Below, piece by piece: positions 45,301-59,600 of a stretch of DNA of 64,000 nt. The stretch lies in NCBI RefSeq assembly GCF_037126465.1, contig NC_088206.1, positions 12,375,187-12,439,186 on the forward strand, read 5' to 3'. A program made the translations under genes and the position numbers. The notes beneath the pieces are model-generated. The model was given only the letters and a program-made list of their open reading frames with translations, had not been told where the DNA came from and did not search any database. This DNA comes from Ornithodoros turicata (taxonomy: Eukaryota; Arthropoda; Arachnida; Ixodida; Argasidae). Numbering within the stretch: position 1 is the first letter of the stretch; each line of letters begins with the position of its first letter.

Positions 45301-48300
45301 TTTAATGCATTGCGCCTATGGGGATTTCGTCGATTTTTGCACAGGGCCCATTTTTAGACCATGATTTTTCGACAAAGAAAGTAAAATTTTTGAAATGTCA
45401 TCGCCTATTTTGAATCAGTACATCCTCCAGGCCACATATCAACCGCCGCACGGTGTGTGAGTGTTAACCCTGATGCACCCTGGGCCTTTAAACATGCGTC
45501 CCAGACAAGCATCCGTTCTTAGGCGTCCGGCGCACTAAGTTCTAGTATTACCGTAATACGCATGCGTCGAAACTCGGAAACAGTTCGAAAGGCGAAGGGC
45601 TATTCCTTCCGGATATCCAAAGGGCACACCCGGGGTGCAACAGGGGAACGAGACCCGGGTCTGGGATATACTCTGGGATATTAATTAATAATATACAGAC
45701 TAAATAAATAGATGATGACATCTCTGATATCAATTTTATATCAAGTGTTATTATCAACCAAAGTTGATCAAAATGTCATTTTGGCGTCTGGGACGGCCGT
45801 CTGGACGAAGATTTGAGCAAACGCGCCGACCGTGGGTGCAACAGGGGAACGAGACCCGGGTCCGATACTCTGGGATATTAATTAATAATACACAGACTAA
45901 ATAATTAGATGATGACATCTTTGATATCAATTTTATATCAAGTGTTATTATCAAGCAAAGTTGATCAAAATGTCATTTTGGCGTCTGGGACGGCCGTCTG
46001 GACGAAGATTTGAGCAAACGCGCCGACCGTGGGTGCAACAGGGGAACGAGACCCGGGTCCGATACTCTGGGATATTAATTAATAATATACAGACTAAATA
46101 ATTATATGATGACATCTCTGATATCAATTTTATATCAAGTGTTATTATCAACCAAAGTTGATCAAAATGTCATTTTGGCATCTGGGACGGCCGTCTGGAC
46201 GAAGATTTGAGCAAACGCGCCGACCGTGGGTGCAACAGGGGAACGAGACCCGGGTCCGATACTCTGGGATATTAATTAATATTACACAGACTAAATAATT
46301 AGATGATGACATCTTTGATATCAATTTTATATCAAGTGTTATTATCAACCAAAGTTGATCAAAATGTCATTTTGGCGTCTGGGACGGCCGTCTGGACGAA
46401 GATTTGAGCAAACGCGCCGACCGTGGGTGCAACAGGGGAACGAGACCCGGGTCCGATACTCTGGGATATTAATTAATAATACACAGACTAAATAATTATA
46501 TGATGACATCTTTGATATCAATTTTATATCAAGTGTTATTATCAACCAAAGTTGATCAAAATGTCATTTTGGCGTCTGGGACGGCCGTCTGCACGAAGAT
46601 TTGAGCAAACGCGCCGACCGTTGGTGCAACAGGGGAACGAGACCCGGGTCCGATACTCTGGGATATTAATTAATAATACACAGACTAAATAATTAGATGA
46701 TGACATCTTTGATATCAATTTTATATCAAGTGTTATTATCAACCAAAGTTGATCAAAATGTCATTTTGGCGTCTGGGACGGCCGTCTGGACGAAGATTTG
46801 AGCAAACGCGCCGACCGTGGGTGCAACAGGGGAACGAGACCCGGGTCCGATACTCTGGAATATTAATTAATAATACACAGACTAAATAATTAGATGATGA
46901 CATCTTTGATATCAATTTTATATCAAGTGTTATTATCAAGCAAAGTTGATCAAAATGTCATTTTGGCGTCTGGGACGGCCGTCTGGACGAAGATTTGAGC
47001 AAACGCGCCGACCGTGGGTGCAACAGGGGAACGAGACCCGGGTCCGATACTCTGGGATATTAATTAATAATACACAGACTAAATAATTAGATGATGACAT
47101 CTTTGATATCAATTTTATATCAAGTGTTATTATCAAGCAAAGTTGATCAAAATGTCATTTTGGCGTCTGGGACGGCCGTCTGGACGAAGATTTGAGCAAA
47201 CGCGCCGACCGTGGGTGCAACAGGGGAACGAGACCCGGGTCCGATACTCTGGGATATTAATTAATAATACACAGACTAAATAATTATATGATGACATCTT
47301 TGATATCAATTTTATATCAAGTGTTATTATCAACCAAAGTTGATCAAAATGTCATTTTGGCGTCTGGGACGGCCGTCTGGACGAAGATTTGAGCAAACGC
47401 GCCGACCGTGGGTGCAACAGGGGAACGAGACCCGGGTCCGATACTCTGGGATATTAATTAATAATACACAGACTAAATAATTATATGATGACATCTTTGA
47501 TATCAATTTTATATCAAGTGTTATTATCAACCAAAGTTGATCAAAATGTCATTTTGGCGTCTGGGACGGCCGTCTGGACGAAGATTTGAGCAAACGCGCC
47601 GACCGTGGGTGCAACAGGGGAACGAGACCCGGGTCCGATACTCTGGGATATTAATTAATAATACACAGACTAAATAATTAGATGATGACATCTTTGATAT
47701 CAATTTTATATCAAGTGTTATTATCAACCAAAGTTGATCAAAATGTCATTTTTGCGTCTGGGACGGCCGTCTGGACGAAAATTTGAGCAAACGCGCCGAC
47801 CGTGGGTGCAACAGGAGAACGAGACCCGGGTCCGATACTCTGGGATATTAATTAATAATATACAGACTAAATAAATAGATGATGACATCTCTGATATCAA
47901 TTTTATATCAAGTGTTATTATCAACCAAAGTTGATCAAAATGTCATTTTGGCGTCTGGGACGGCCGTCTGGACGAAGATTTGAGCAAACGCGCCGACCGT
48001 GGGTGCAACAGGGGAACGAGACCCGGGTCCGATACTCTGGGATATTAATTAATAATACACAGACTAAATAATTAGATGATGACATCTTTGATATCAATTT
48101 TATATCAAGTGTTATTATCAACCAAAGTTGATCAAAATGTCATTTTGGCGTCTGGGACGGCCGTCTGGACGAAGATTTGAGCAAACGCGCCGACCGTGGG
48201 TGCAGCAGGGGAACGAGACCCGGGTCCGATACTCTGGGATATTAATTAATAATATACAGACTAGCTAATTAGATGATGACATCTCTGATATCAATTTTAT

Positions 48301-51300
48301 ATCAAGTGTTATTATCAACCAAAGTTGATCAAAATGTCATTTTGGCGTCTGGGACGGCCGTCTGGGCGAAGATTTGAGCAAACGCGCCGACCGTGGGTGC
48401 AACAGGGGAACGAGACCCGGGTCCGATACTCTGGGATATTAATTAATAATACACAGACTAAATAATTAGATGATGACATCTTTGATATCAATTTTATATC
48501 AAGTGTTATTATCAAGCAAAGTTGATCAAAATGTCATTTTGGCGTCTGGGACGGCCGTCTGGACGAAGATTTGAGCAAACGCGCCGACCGTGGGTGCAAC
48601 AGGGGAACGAGACCCGGGTCCGATACTCTGGGATATTAATTAATAATATACAGACTAGCTAATTAGATGATGACATCTCTGATATCAATTTTATATCAAG
48701 TGTTATTATCAACCAAAGTTGATCAAAATGTCATTTTGGCGTCTGGGACGGCCGTCTGGACGAAGATTTGAGCAAACGCGCCGACCGTGGGTGCAACAGG
48801 GGAACGAGACCCGGGTCCGATACTCTGGGATATTAATTAATAATACACAGACTAAATAATTAGATGATGACGTCTTTGATATCAATTTTATATCAAGTGT
48901 TATTATCAAGCAAAGTTGATCAAAATGTCATTTTGGCGTCTGGGACGGCCGTCTGGACGAAGATTTGAGCAAACGCGCCGACCGTGGGTGCAACAGGGGA
49001 ACGAGACCCGGGTCCGATACTCTGGGATATTAATTAATAATATACAGACTAGCTAATTAGATGATGACATCTCTGATATCAATTTTATATCAAGTGTTAT
49101 TATCAACCAAATTTGATCAAAATGTCATTTTGGCGTCTGGGACGGCCGTCTGGACGAAGATTTGAGCAAACGCGCCGACCGTGGGTGCAACAGGGGAACG
49201 AGACCCGGGTCCGATACTCTGGGATATTAATTAATAATACACAGACTAAATAATTAGATGATGACATCCTTGATATCAATTTTATATCAAGTGTTATTAT
49301 CAACCAAAGTTGATCAAAATGTCATTTTGGCGTCTGGGACGGCCGTCTGGACGAAGATTTGAGCAAACGCGCCGACCGTGGGTGCAACAGGGGAACGAGA
49401 CCCGGGTCCGATACTCTGGGATATTAATTAATAATATACAGACTAGCTAATTAGATGATGACATCTCTAATATCAATTTTATATCAAGTGTTATTATCAA
49501 CCAAAGTTGATCAAAATGTCATTTTGGCGTCTGGGACGGCCGTCTGGACGAAGATTTGAGCAAACGCGCCGACCGTGGGTGCAACAGGGGAACGAGACCC
49601 GGGTCGGATACTACGGGATATTAATTAATAATGTACAGATTAAGTAATTATATTAGCTAAGACCGGACATTTGCTCACCCGTTCGATTTTACCATGAGCC
49701 CATCCTGACAGTTTCATAATTTATTTTCATCCTTTCCATTGTGTCATCGTATAACGAACAATAAATTGTTATATTCCTCAAATCATTTTTTTGAACTTTT
49801 TAGAAGCAATACATCGTCCAACAGCTGCTAAAAGACCAGCTTTAGTCTTCCTGCGATGGGGGTGTGGGTAATAACTTATAACAGACAATAATGACTCCAT
49901 TGACCCAAGATATGATAATCTTAGATGCTGTCAGTCATTGTAGCCCTATATAGCCACAACTCGCTTTTCTTTGTTGTTTGGCGGTATTGAACCAAAATTG
50001 CTTAGTCGGCATAGTGCACAAACCTTCTAGTGCTCGCTATCTGTACAGAAGAACACCACCTCACAACAGCACCGCTCCCTGAGGTATGAAGTACAAAATA
50101 CCTTTCCAAGGTTCACCGACCAGGAATATACGGATAATCTTCCTAGCGTCTCACCATATATATACTATGTAGCTGTTGAGGCATTAAAAACAAAAGAAAG
50201 AAAAGCAGAGTTCACGGCAAGAAACGACCACGCTTGTTCTTATACCGCGCTATTTTTATACACTTTTACACTTGTCAGTCACGCGAAATTTTCACTAGTT
50301 AAATCAGTCTGCTTCGCAACTATTAAAGATATCTTTTGACGTGAATGAACGACCAATAAATGCCCTGCGCTTCTGCTCAGCTTTTATTGATATATCCCAT
50401 TACCAGTTGAGTCCTATCGTGCTTGTGCACGTGTTTGAATTATTTTACTAGTAAGGAGCTTCAGTCATGCGCGTGGTTGAAAACATGATGATCCCCCAAG
50501 CCACAACAAAGTGTGTTCTCCTGCAACAGACATTTCATACTGTGCTACAAACCAAACACGACGACAAGAGGTACCGACACCCCGGGCTGGCCGTTCGCTT
50601 TGGTCTCTCTTGGCCATTTCTTCTTGTTTACCACACTTGCGAAAACAACAGGAACGCAAAAAGCTTGGTGAGCATTTTTACGCTTTGAGCGTTTGGTCGG
50701 TGAGACTGCCACATTGATAATTGTACCACCTTTGTCGCGTGATTGAACGTTATCTGACAGGTATTTGAGATGTCATAAATTAATATAGCTGTCTGTATAT
50801 TTTAAACTGATGTGCGAATCTTTGAAAAAATGTGGTTTATTTCTCTGTTCTACTCTGGAAGAGTGATTGATGTTCTAGTACAAAGGCATGGCTCCTTCTA
50901 TTTTACAGAATATAATAGGGAAAGTCGCAACGTGCCACTGGCATGGTGGTTGTCACTGGTGGCATGTGACGATGCATTTTGTATTTACAGCATTTTAAAT
51001 ATACCTCAATGACGTGGTTGACCCCGCTCACTTCTCGAATTAATTCACCCTGATTTTAGTGTTCTTTGTGTTTCCCTTCTTCTTTGCGGTAGCGAATTAT
51101 AAGTAAATTAGACGCAACAATGTTTTATTACAATTATATGTGAAAGGCACAAGGCGCAGACAATTGTATTTTACACATGCTGTATGGGATTTATGTGCTT
51201 TTCACAAGTCATTGCAAATGCATGGCTACACCTCAGAACTATAAATAATATGGACATAATTTGATGGTTGAATTTTCCTGTGACGTACACTACCTAAAAA

Positions 51301-53639
51301 TTTCTACAGGCCTTCCACGTGACAGAGATTGTAGCCCAGTTCCCCATCCCAACTCCCAATGAAGGGAGAACAGGATGCACGGACAATGCCATTCTTAGGT
51401 TGAACACGACAACGAAGGAATGTCTGACTCGCCGGGAGAAGCAATGCGACGAGTGAATTGGGGTCGGTTGAAATGAGCCGGTTGTTTCTTGCCAAAGAAC
51501 CGGGACGGAGACGTTGAAATGAGGGAATTGTGCACCCCGCTGGACAGTTTGCTCTGGAACCACAAAAAGGAAGCAGCAACCTTCTCCCCAAGTACACAAA
51601 GCAAAGGCATCCCAGGGGAATTGTTAGTTTGGCTTTCTGCAGTACAAGCTAGAAATAACAAGTGCGATGCAACAAAGACGTGAAATTTAGTATTTCCGTG
51701 TTTTCAAATTCCTGGCCTGATACGGGCCAGAAAATTGAAGAGTCGTGTGCACGTACGAAAGCCGTGATGGGCGTCTGCACTTGCTGTATTGTATGCTATT
51801 CGCAGAGTTGTACGCGTTACTCTAAAAACGTAACTGTTACTATAACTCTAGTGGCAGAAGTGATTTTTACTATGTATGCACAGTACGTTCTCCTGAGACA
51901 ATAGTTTATTATTACTGGGTCTAGGACATTTCGGTGCATGGACGTTTCCGTGCAAAGCGTTACAGCGGCGGGGGCGGGACATAACTGCAACGTCGGTTCC
52001 GGGAAAAATGGTCCCAGGAATGGCTGCCACGATGTCGACATATTGTAATAAAACACAGGGAAGAAGGCGGCTTGGCATAAAATGTAGTGCTGTAAAGGAA
52101 TTTGGTTTACATAGAGAAGAACGTGCTTTTTGGTTTACTATTATAGGTTTAATACCTATTCTGCATGTGATCGTGGTCTGTCGTGGTGATTTTTTTTCTT
52201 TCAATCATCATCATCATCATCATCATCGTGGTCTGTCGTGGCTTTTAAACTTTTGGGGCATTTTCTTTTTTAATATTTTGCGCCCCATGTTCTAGTCGCT
52301 GCTGTGCAGATATTCATTTTTCCCCCCTTTTTCCAAGAGTAGATGAAGAATTGGTTTGTCATTTTGTAGTATTATCTCGAAGTGGGTATCTTCAAGGTAC
52401 TGGTAACTCAACTCAACTCATTTTATTGCAACAAACAATATGCAATTATGATATACAATTTTAATTCCATTTGTTCAGGACTTGTCGGTTACCGCTTTGG
52501 TGTAAGCATTTGATTAGACGTTATTTCCCTTGTATTCCAAAAAGCTTACCAAGTTACCATGTCGCGTTCCTGTGTTCTCGTGTCGATAAAAACTCTGCAC
52601 CTTCCCGTTGCCCTTCAAGTTTCCATAAATGGAACAAAAGCATTGAATAAGCCATTTTATCATATTATGGCCATCCCGGGAGTGATTCATTGTGATGAAT
52701 TTGTTAAAAATAATGCGGTCCGCAGTAAAGGAAACACTATACAAACAAAATTGACTTGAGCGACAAAAGTAACACGTTTAATGCACTCCGACTTGCACTA
52801 CGCATAGGTTCAGTCAGTCAGCTTTTGCTCTCGAGTTACGAAAACAAAAGATTGAGGTGAAACCACAGAAGCAGTATACAGGGTGTATGCTCTAAAGTGT
52901 CCAGAAATCATATGTAAAGCGAGCGATAAAAGAAAAGCAAGTGGTACTTTTCTGCTACTTGTGTAAGAAACAGGTACTGCTTCACTATAGTAGCACCTGT
53001 TTCTCAAGTAGCTCAAAAATAGAGCTCGTTTCTCTTTTATCGTTCGCTTTAAATAAAATTTCTGGACACGTTAGAGCAAGCACCCTGTATAATTGTCAAT
53101 CACGTAATTTATTATTTGAAATTATTTTATTATGTTAAGTCACCGCAATAGTTTTATGGCTAGCGAGTCTAACAGCTTTTGGAGGGGCACCACGGTAATT
53201 CTATGTCGTTGTTTAGGCCTTGAAAATACGCGGCCATCACCGAGGAAAAAGTATGTAGAAATACAAGGGGAGTAACATCTAATCAAATGCTTCCACTAAA
53301 GATGTAACAAATGGAATTCAAATTTCATAGTATCCGTACCTTGAGGATACCCTTTTCGAGATATACTCACTACAAAATGACAAAGCAATTCTTCATCTAC
53401 TCTTGAAATAATAATAATAATTTAATAATAAATAAAAAATAAATATCTGTACAGCACCCACCATAACGTGGGGTGTAAAATATTAAGAAAGAAAATTCCC
53501 CAAATGTTTAAAAGCCACCAGAGACCATAAACACATGCAGATCAGGTCTTAAATCTATAATACACAAAAAATACGTAAAGCACGTTTTTCTCTATGTAAA
53601 CCAAATTCCTTGAGAACACTGAAGAAATGATTATTATTA

Positions 53640-53679
<40 letters not shown>

Positions 53680-56600
53680 CTGTTGCCACCAAACACGACA
53701 CATAATTTGTGAAAACAGGACGCACGTAAAAATCCTGTTGAGCATTGGTCCGCCCTAAGCATTCGGACGGTGCCCAAATGTCCGGTGAGCAAATGTCCTG
53801 GATCCCGCTGGGCGTAGAAAAAAAATGGTCGGTGGTTGCGTGGGCGAAAAATAAAATAAAAACGGTCCCGCGGGCTCCTGCGCGCTCAAAAACGCGAATC
53901 CAGGGAATTTGCTCACAATACGAAAGCTCAAAGCGAAAGATCAAATTTCAACGTCATGTTTTTAACCACGCGCATGACTGAAGCATACATGTGCACAATC
54001 ATAGAAGCGTGGTAGGACTCCCGTACTAGTGGGTTATGTCGGTAGAGGCGAAGCATGAGTGTAATAATCTACTGTATTTATTTGCCGTTCACTTACTCCT
54101 AAAAATATATTTAATAGTTGGGACATCCTCTTGGAACTCTTTATTTTTCGGTCTTGTTATAATCCGCCCTTCGACTTTTCGACATAAACTCATTAAAAAC
54201 AAATGTGTCTCCGAACTTTAACAAATCGGGTGAACAAATGGTAGCACCACCTGGTCAGTTGTGATGTGTTTCATGAGCCGTGCGAAACCATGCGCTTGTA
54301 CTTTTGGGCACGCAGGAGCCTGAAGGACATTTTTTTCTTTCACATTCACAACTATACATTTTGTAATACTCCCGTTAGTCCGTACACCAAAATGTCCGTA
54401 CACCGAGACGTCCTGTGGGGCGCGGACAATTGCTCACCGGACAATAACTCACAAAAAAAAAAACGACTGCTGAGGCCGGACAATTGCTCACCACAGAACC
54501 GTTGAAGCCGGACAATTACTCACCGGGCCTCTCACCACACTTATATTGTGATTTTATTTCGCGTTTATGGCGCTTGACTTTTTTATGGTAGATGCACTTC
54601 ATTTTTAGCTGTCTAAGTTGCTTCAAATAGCTAGGAAATCCACCAGTGAAGACGGGGAGGCGAGAGGTCGTCCAGGCGAGAGATGCTGGCACGCCTGAAG
54701 AGTCTTTGTCAGGACCTGCGTCCATGGGGCGTTCTTATCGGATTTTTTTTATGGGGGGGGGGGGCAAATAAAATTACATATAAGTGCGGTGAAAGAGGCG
54801 GTGAGCAATTGTCCGGCTTCAGCAGTTTTTTGGTGAGCAATTGTCCGGTGAGCAATTGTCTTGGATCCCTGCACCGTAATGTCAAACACAATAATGGACA
54901 ATGCTGTTGAAATTGTCAATCCGGTAGTCCAAGACGGCCTCGTAGACGATTGGAAAAGGAAAGGAGGGGACGACACATACACACACGAAGCTCGTTCATT
55001 GGTATCGAAGAAGTGAGCCCAGTATGAGAAATGTACCTCTGCAGGAAAGACAGTGGCCTGCTACATTTCAGAGAATAGCGTTTTTGAGTACATGTCTGTG
55101 GTTTCACGACGGCCTCTGTTTCGGTTTTCTTTGTGTCCTCAGTGACGCACTAAAGAAGACTACACGCTACGCTGACAAATCATATTTGTCCTTGTATTAT
55201 TGATGAATTCGATCAAAAGTGAACTGTTTTCACCTTTTGCATAGATTGACTTCGTGCGAATACACCTACTGCGCAGTAACTGATACTGCACTTTATAATT
55301 GGAGATAAAAAAACGGATGATTATTTTCGTGTAATGACAAAATTTTTTCTAGCTGTAACATTTGTTAGGAGCACAGCTAACAATACGGAATACACGCAGA
55401 TATCGAAATTTCCCCGTATACTGTATGGCGATCAAGACAGGAAACCTGGTACCGAAACCAGAACTTTACTCTGAAACGAGCTTTTTTTTTTCTTCTAAAA
55501 CATAACTCGCTAGGCTGTGACATATTCTTATTTTCTCATGACGATGCTCACTAAACCTTAGGGGGCAATAAAGGTAATGCGCTTCTTTTTTTCTTCTTCT
55601 TCTTTTTTTTAATTCACGGACATCGATTTACCGCGTAGGCGCGCACGGGACCTTTCTTGTTTCTCCCATAGCAGCTCGGGCTTTCTTTTTTACACATCAT
55701 GCGCTATCACTCAACAAAGTTCGTGAAATTTCAGTTTGGCAGTCCGAGAGAAACCTCGCAGACGATTTTGTCAAACGCAACTCCTTTGTAGGGGGAAAAC
55801 GACTGGCAAAATCTCAAAACACACGACACGGCCAAGCTCTACTGGTTTTCACAGCTTTGTTTGTGTACTTGAAGATCTAGGCCAGAAGAGCACATTGTAG
55901 CGGGATTACCGACGGGGTATCGAAGAGCACGACGGAAAGGATAGGAAGAAAGGGGGAAAAGAATACGAGGGAGAGTTGAAGGTGGATACGCCACGTGGTG
56001 CCACTTTCGTGAACTAAATCGGGGTGTCCGCCAATTCTGCTCATGTTGAACATCGTAAATATCATATGTCATTCCATTCCATGTAAATAAGATTTTTGCA
56101 TACATCATGATTGTTTATTTGTTGTTGTTGTATGTAGGCTAGAGTTGGAATACGTGTAAAGGGGGCCTGCCTCCACAAGTAGGCTCTCTGTTTGATGACA
56201 ATACACGTACACACATATAGTATGGAGACTCTAGTTGGAATACGTAAGGTGTCAATCTCTGTGGCTGTACTGCCACTTTGATGCCAATACATGCATAAAG
56301 GCGTCTACCTGCATAAGAACTTCACCCACTGGATCAAAATACACACATAGTAATCGGAATGTACTCGCCAGTGGATGTCTTTCACACGTCCTCTTCGTCA
56401 TGTCCAATGCTAGTGGAAGACCATGTTCTAGTGACCGCGCTTGGAACCGCGCTCTACCAAGGACTGTCTGGCGGACATGCGCACCAACCTCCCTCAGGTG
56501 GGAATACGTGCAAAGAGGCCAGGAACAGGAATACATATTTAAAAAAATGCAGCTTTGAGAATGGTCGCATTGTGGTTTGCTCCAACAATTCAAACTTTCT

Positions 56601-59600
56601 TCCACAGGGCCCACCACAACACCACCACCCACTACAACGACCACCACCACTACCACAACGACTACCACCACTACAGAGTCACCGGTTCCCATCGTGCCCA
56701 CGCGTTTCCACCCGTCCTTCACTCCCGATATGCCGACCTTCTTCACAACAGTTGCACCGCCAGCACCACAGCCGCCCTCTCCGTCAACGCAGAGGCCCCG
56801 GCCCAGGCCTCCTCCACTGAGCACTCCTAGGAGACCCTTCAGACCTCCCGTGGATTTAGACCATGCCGGAACGTCGGGTCACAACACTATTCTTCTTCCG
56901 CCCACGGAGGAACGGAACGCGGACGAAGAAGGTGCTCCTGGAGCGAGATTAAACATGGGTGAGTTGGGCATCCTAAACACCCGTTTTATTATTTTTACAA
57001 GCGCGTACTATTCGCGGTAGTAGGATATTTCACGACGTAAGGCCCGTTCTTGTTGCACTTAAACGTGAACCTAATGTCGGCGCATGTGGCCCTTGCGGTT
57101 AGTGCTCCACCGTCACCGTGACGGCAAAACCAAAGGAACGAACGTTGCGTTCTTCGTGGCTTATGCGCGAACGAAACCGTCAATTTTCGCCCGTTTCATT
57201 TTCTCACCTTCTGCACTCTAAAAACTGAATTTCGCCGTATGGCATGCTCTGCGCCAACCATTGCTACGAATGATAGGGTTATCGCTTCTGATTCGAGAAG
57301 AGAGGAAGGCGTACGCCTTTTTGTGTCAATTATCGTGTATCCAAATTGACAAAAAAGGCGTACGCCCCCCTCTCTCTTCGAATCACAAGCGATAACCCTA
57401 TTACTCGTGGCAATGGTTGGCGCAGAGCGTGCTATGCGGTGAAGTTCAGTTTTTAGAGTTTGAAGAAGCGTGGCAATACGGAGCGGGCTGTGATTGGACT
57501 CCTCAAACGGTCTTCCGCGATGATTGGTCAAATCGTCAGAGAGTATAAATTTTTGCACTTGAGCGCACTTTTAACTCTCCACTGCGCCGCCTGACCCACG
57601 GCTTCTATACAGGGTGTTTCACGAAAAATGAGCCAAAGTTAAAAAAAAAAAAATTAAACGCACATCACAAAGGCGGACTGCATAGTGTCAGCAGTGGTGT
57701 GCGGATACTCAAACTATTTTTATTTTGTAATTAATTAATTAAGTGAAATTAATTAGGCAGTCTTTTAATTACTAGGATTAGAGCCAAAATGTCAATGAGA
57801 AAGTTGTAGCGGGCGATACAACGACACGAAACCTGTTGATTGCAACTTTCTACCTCCAAGGGATCCTTTTTTTTTTCCGGCTCCAAAGACTAACTTTCGG
57901 GTTTGCAAAAAACCGACGCGGGACCTGTCGCAGACGCGCGAGGAGGCAATGTCAAGCCAAAATGTCAATGAGGACTGTGGCTACGTAGTCTTCGTTCGAT
58001 AACAGGACGCTAGAGAGCGCTGTGATCCGGCGCTCCTCGCGCGTCTCTCGCGACAGGTCCCCGCGTCGGTTTTGTTGCAAACCCGATGGTTTGTCTTTGG
58101 AGCCGAAAAAAAAAAAAGGATCCATTAGAGGCACAAAATTACAATTTTGGCTCATTTTGCGTGAAACACCCTGTATAAAGTGCCAGCCGGGACATCATTC
58201 CTTGGACAGCTTGTAGTTTTTCTCGCCTATCTTTCATTCTTTTCCTCCCCCAGCTCTGCGATTCATACGCGTAGTACATGCGTACAGTGTCGCGTGTGGG
58301 TGTGTATCCACTTCCTCTATCTCCTTCCTGTGTTTTCCCTTCTAAACCGCTTTCGATCGTGTTTTACCATTCCCAGGTGGTTTCATCGCTCTCGGCGTTT
58401 TCGGAGGCTTCGTCGTTTTAGCAGCCGTTATCACTATCATCGTGATAGTCATACGACGGTAGGTGAATCTGTTTTTCTTGCTTCAGATGTATTATCGAAA
58501 TTGCTGACTGCTGGGTCTGCTCGAAACTTCTGCCTGAAACTCCCAACTAACTTTGGGTAACTGTGGGTCCCAAACTGCGTCCATATTCGGTGGCGTTAAC
58601 AAAGTGTTGCTAAAACGGTCGAGCAAAATCAAGTTCCTTGAGTGTGAATGTTAACAATAACCCTCAGAGAAGCGAGAGCTACTAAAAAGCCACTTTAACT
58701 CGTTTAACAGAGACTGCATACGGGCGATTGAGATGTACTCTTGGTTTGCTCAATCACCAACTCGCCAAAATTTCCAGAGTTCCTGATCTTAACGCGTATC
58801 CTCTAAGTTCGGGCTAAGGCCAGTAGGCTCATTTTGTACGACAACCGCCTTGCGTATATTTCGAACAAAGACTGTTTTTCCACTAGGCTCAGTAAAAAAA
58901 ACAGTCTCTGTCATAAGCATGACCTCTGCACTGCAATCTACACATAGTGCTACCGGATCGCTGAATACCTCTTCTGGGTATTGCTACGGCCTAAAATTGA
59001 CAATAACAACGCTGTAATTCGAAATAAGTCTTTAGAGTCCCCTGCATGGTCCGCTGTAAACAGCGGACCATGCAGGGGACTCTAAATTACTAAATCTAAA
59101 CTACTAAACTACTCGGCTACTGCTATTGCAGCACCGTTGCAATGACATAATCCAAACCCCCTGCATCCTTTTTTTTCTGAATTTCTATGTTTAGAGCATA
59201 CTGTTCTTAAAGCACTGCAGTTTCTTTCTTTTTTTTTATAACCCTCGAAGAGAGGTCATATTACTGCTTTTGAGTGGCTCTTTATATGTACTTTGTGTGT
59301 ACTTTATGTGTACTTTGTCACCGTTCCTGATCTGGGAATAAGCTGTGACGCGTGACAAAAAAGAGACAAATAATCTGGTACCGGTGTTTCAAAATCTGCC
59401 TGTTCACGTCTGGGTCAGTGTGCCTGCTCGTGGTCCCGTCTGCCTTGTTTGACGTCCTCTTCTTTGAGTCGCGAACGACCAAGTTCGGATGAAAAGCACG
59501 TTTCGCATTAGAAAAGGAAGTACAACGGAGCATTCTCCGTAGAATGGATTGCATAATGTGACCAGCTTGCGTACAACGCGTCCTAGCTTGGTCTTCGCTC

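Larger units (their letters stand above)
49656..54240. mobile_element. Composite of DNA-transposon pieces after the satellite
   Basis: Starts with ACCGGACATTTGCTCACCCG right at the satellite border. The inverted pair GCTTCAGTCATGCGCGTGG (50458) and its complement (ending 53984) spans 3.5 kb, and related GTCCGGTGAGCAAATGTCC motifs lie at 53779-53797. It looks like one large decayed inverted-repeat element holding later insertions. I see no transposase motifs in its frames. Borders are tentative. Confidence 0.4.

Noticed and set aside
45754..49303. Sixteen near-identical 66-codon minus-strand frames spaced 197 or 394 bp
   Set aside because: They are the satellite unit read through. They begin at TTG, not ATG, successive frames overlap by 4 nt because 197 is not a multiple of 3, and the alternate dimer units break the frame.
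45627..49655. CRISPR-like regular array
   Set aside because: Whole 197-bp units are repeated, with no unique spacers, in an intron of an animal gene.
56252..56824. Long minus-strand frame with a poly-Val run
   Set aside because: It is the antisense of the Thr-rich stalk exon; the low-complexity ACN repeat leaves the opposite strand open.
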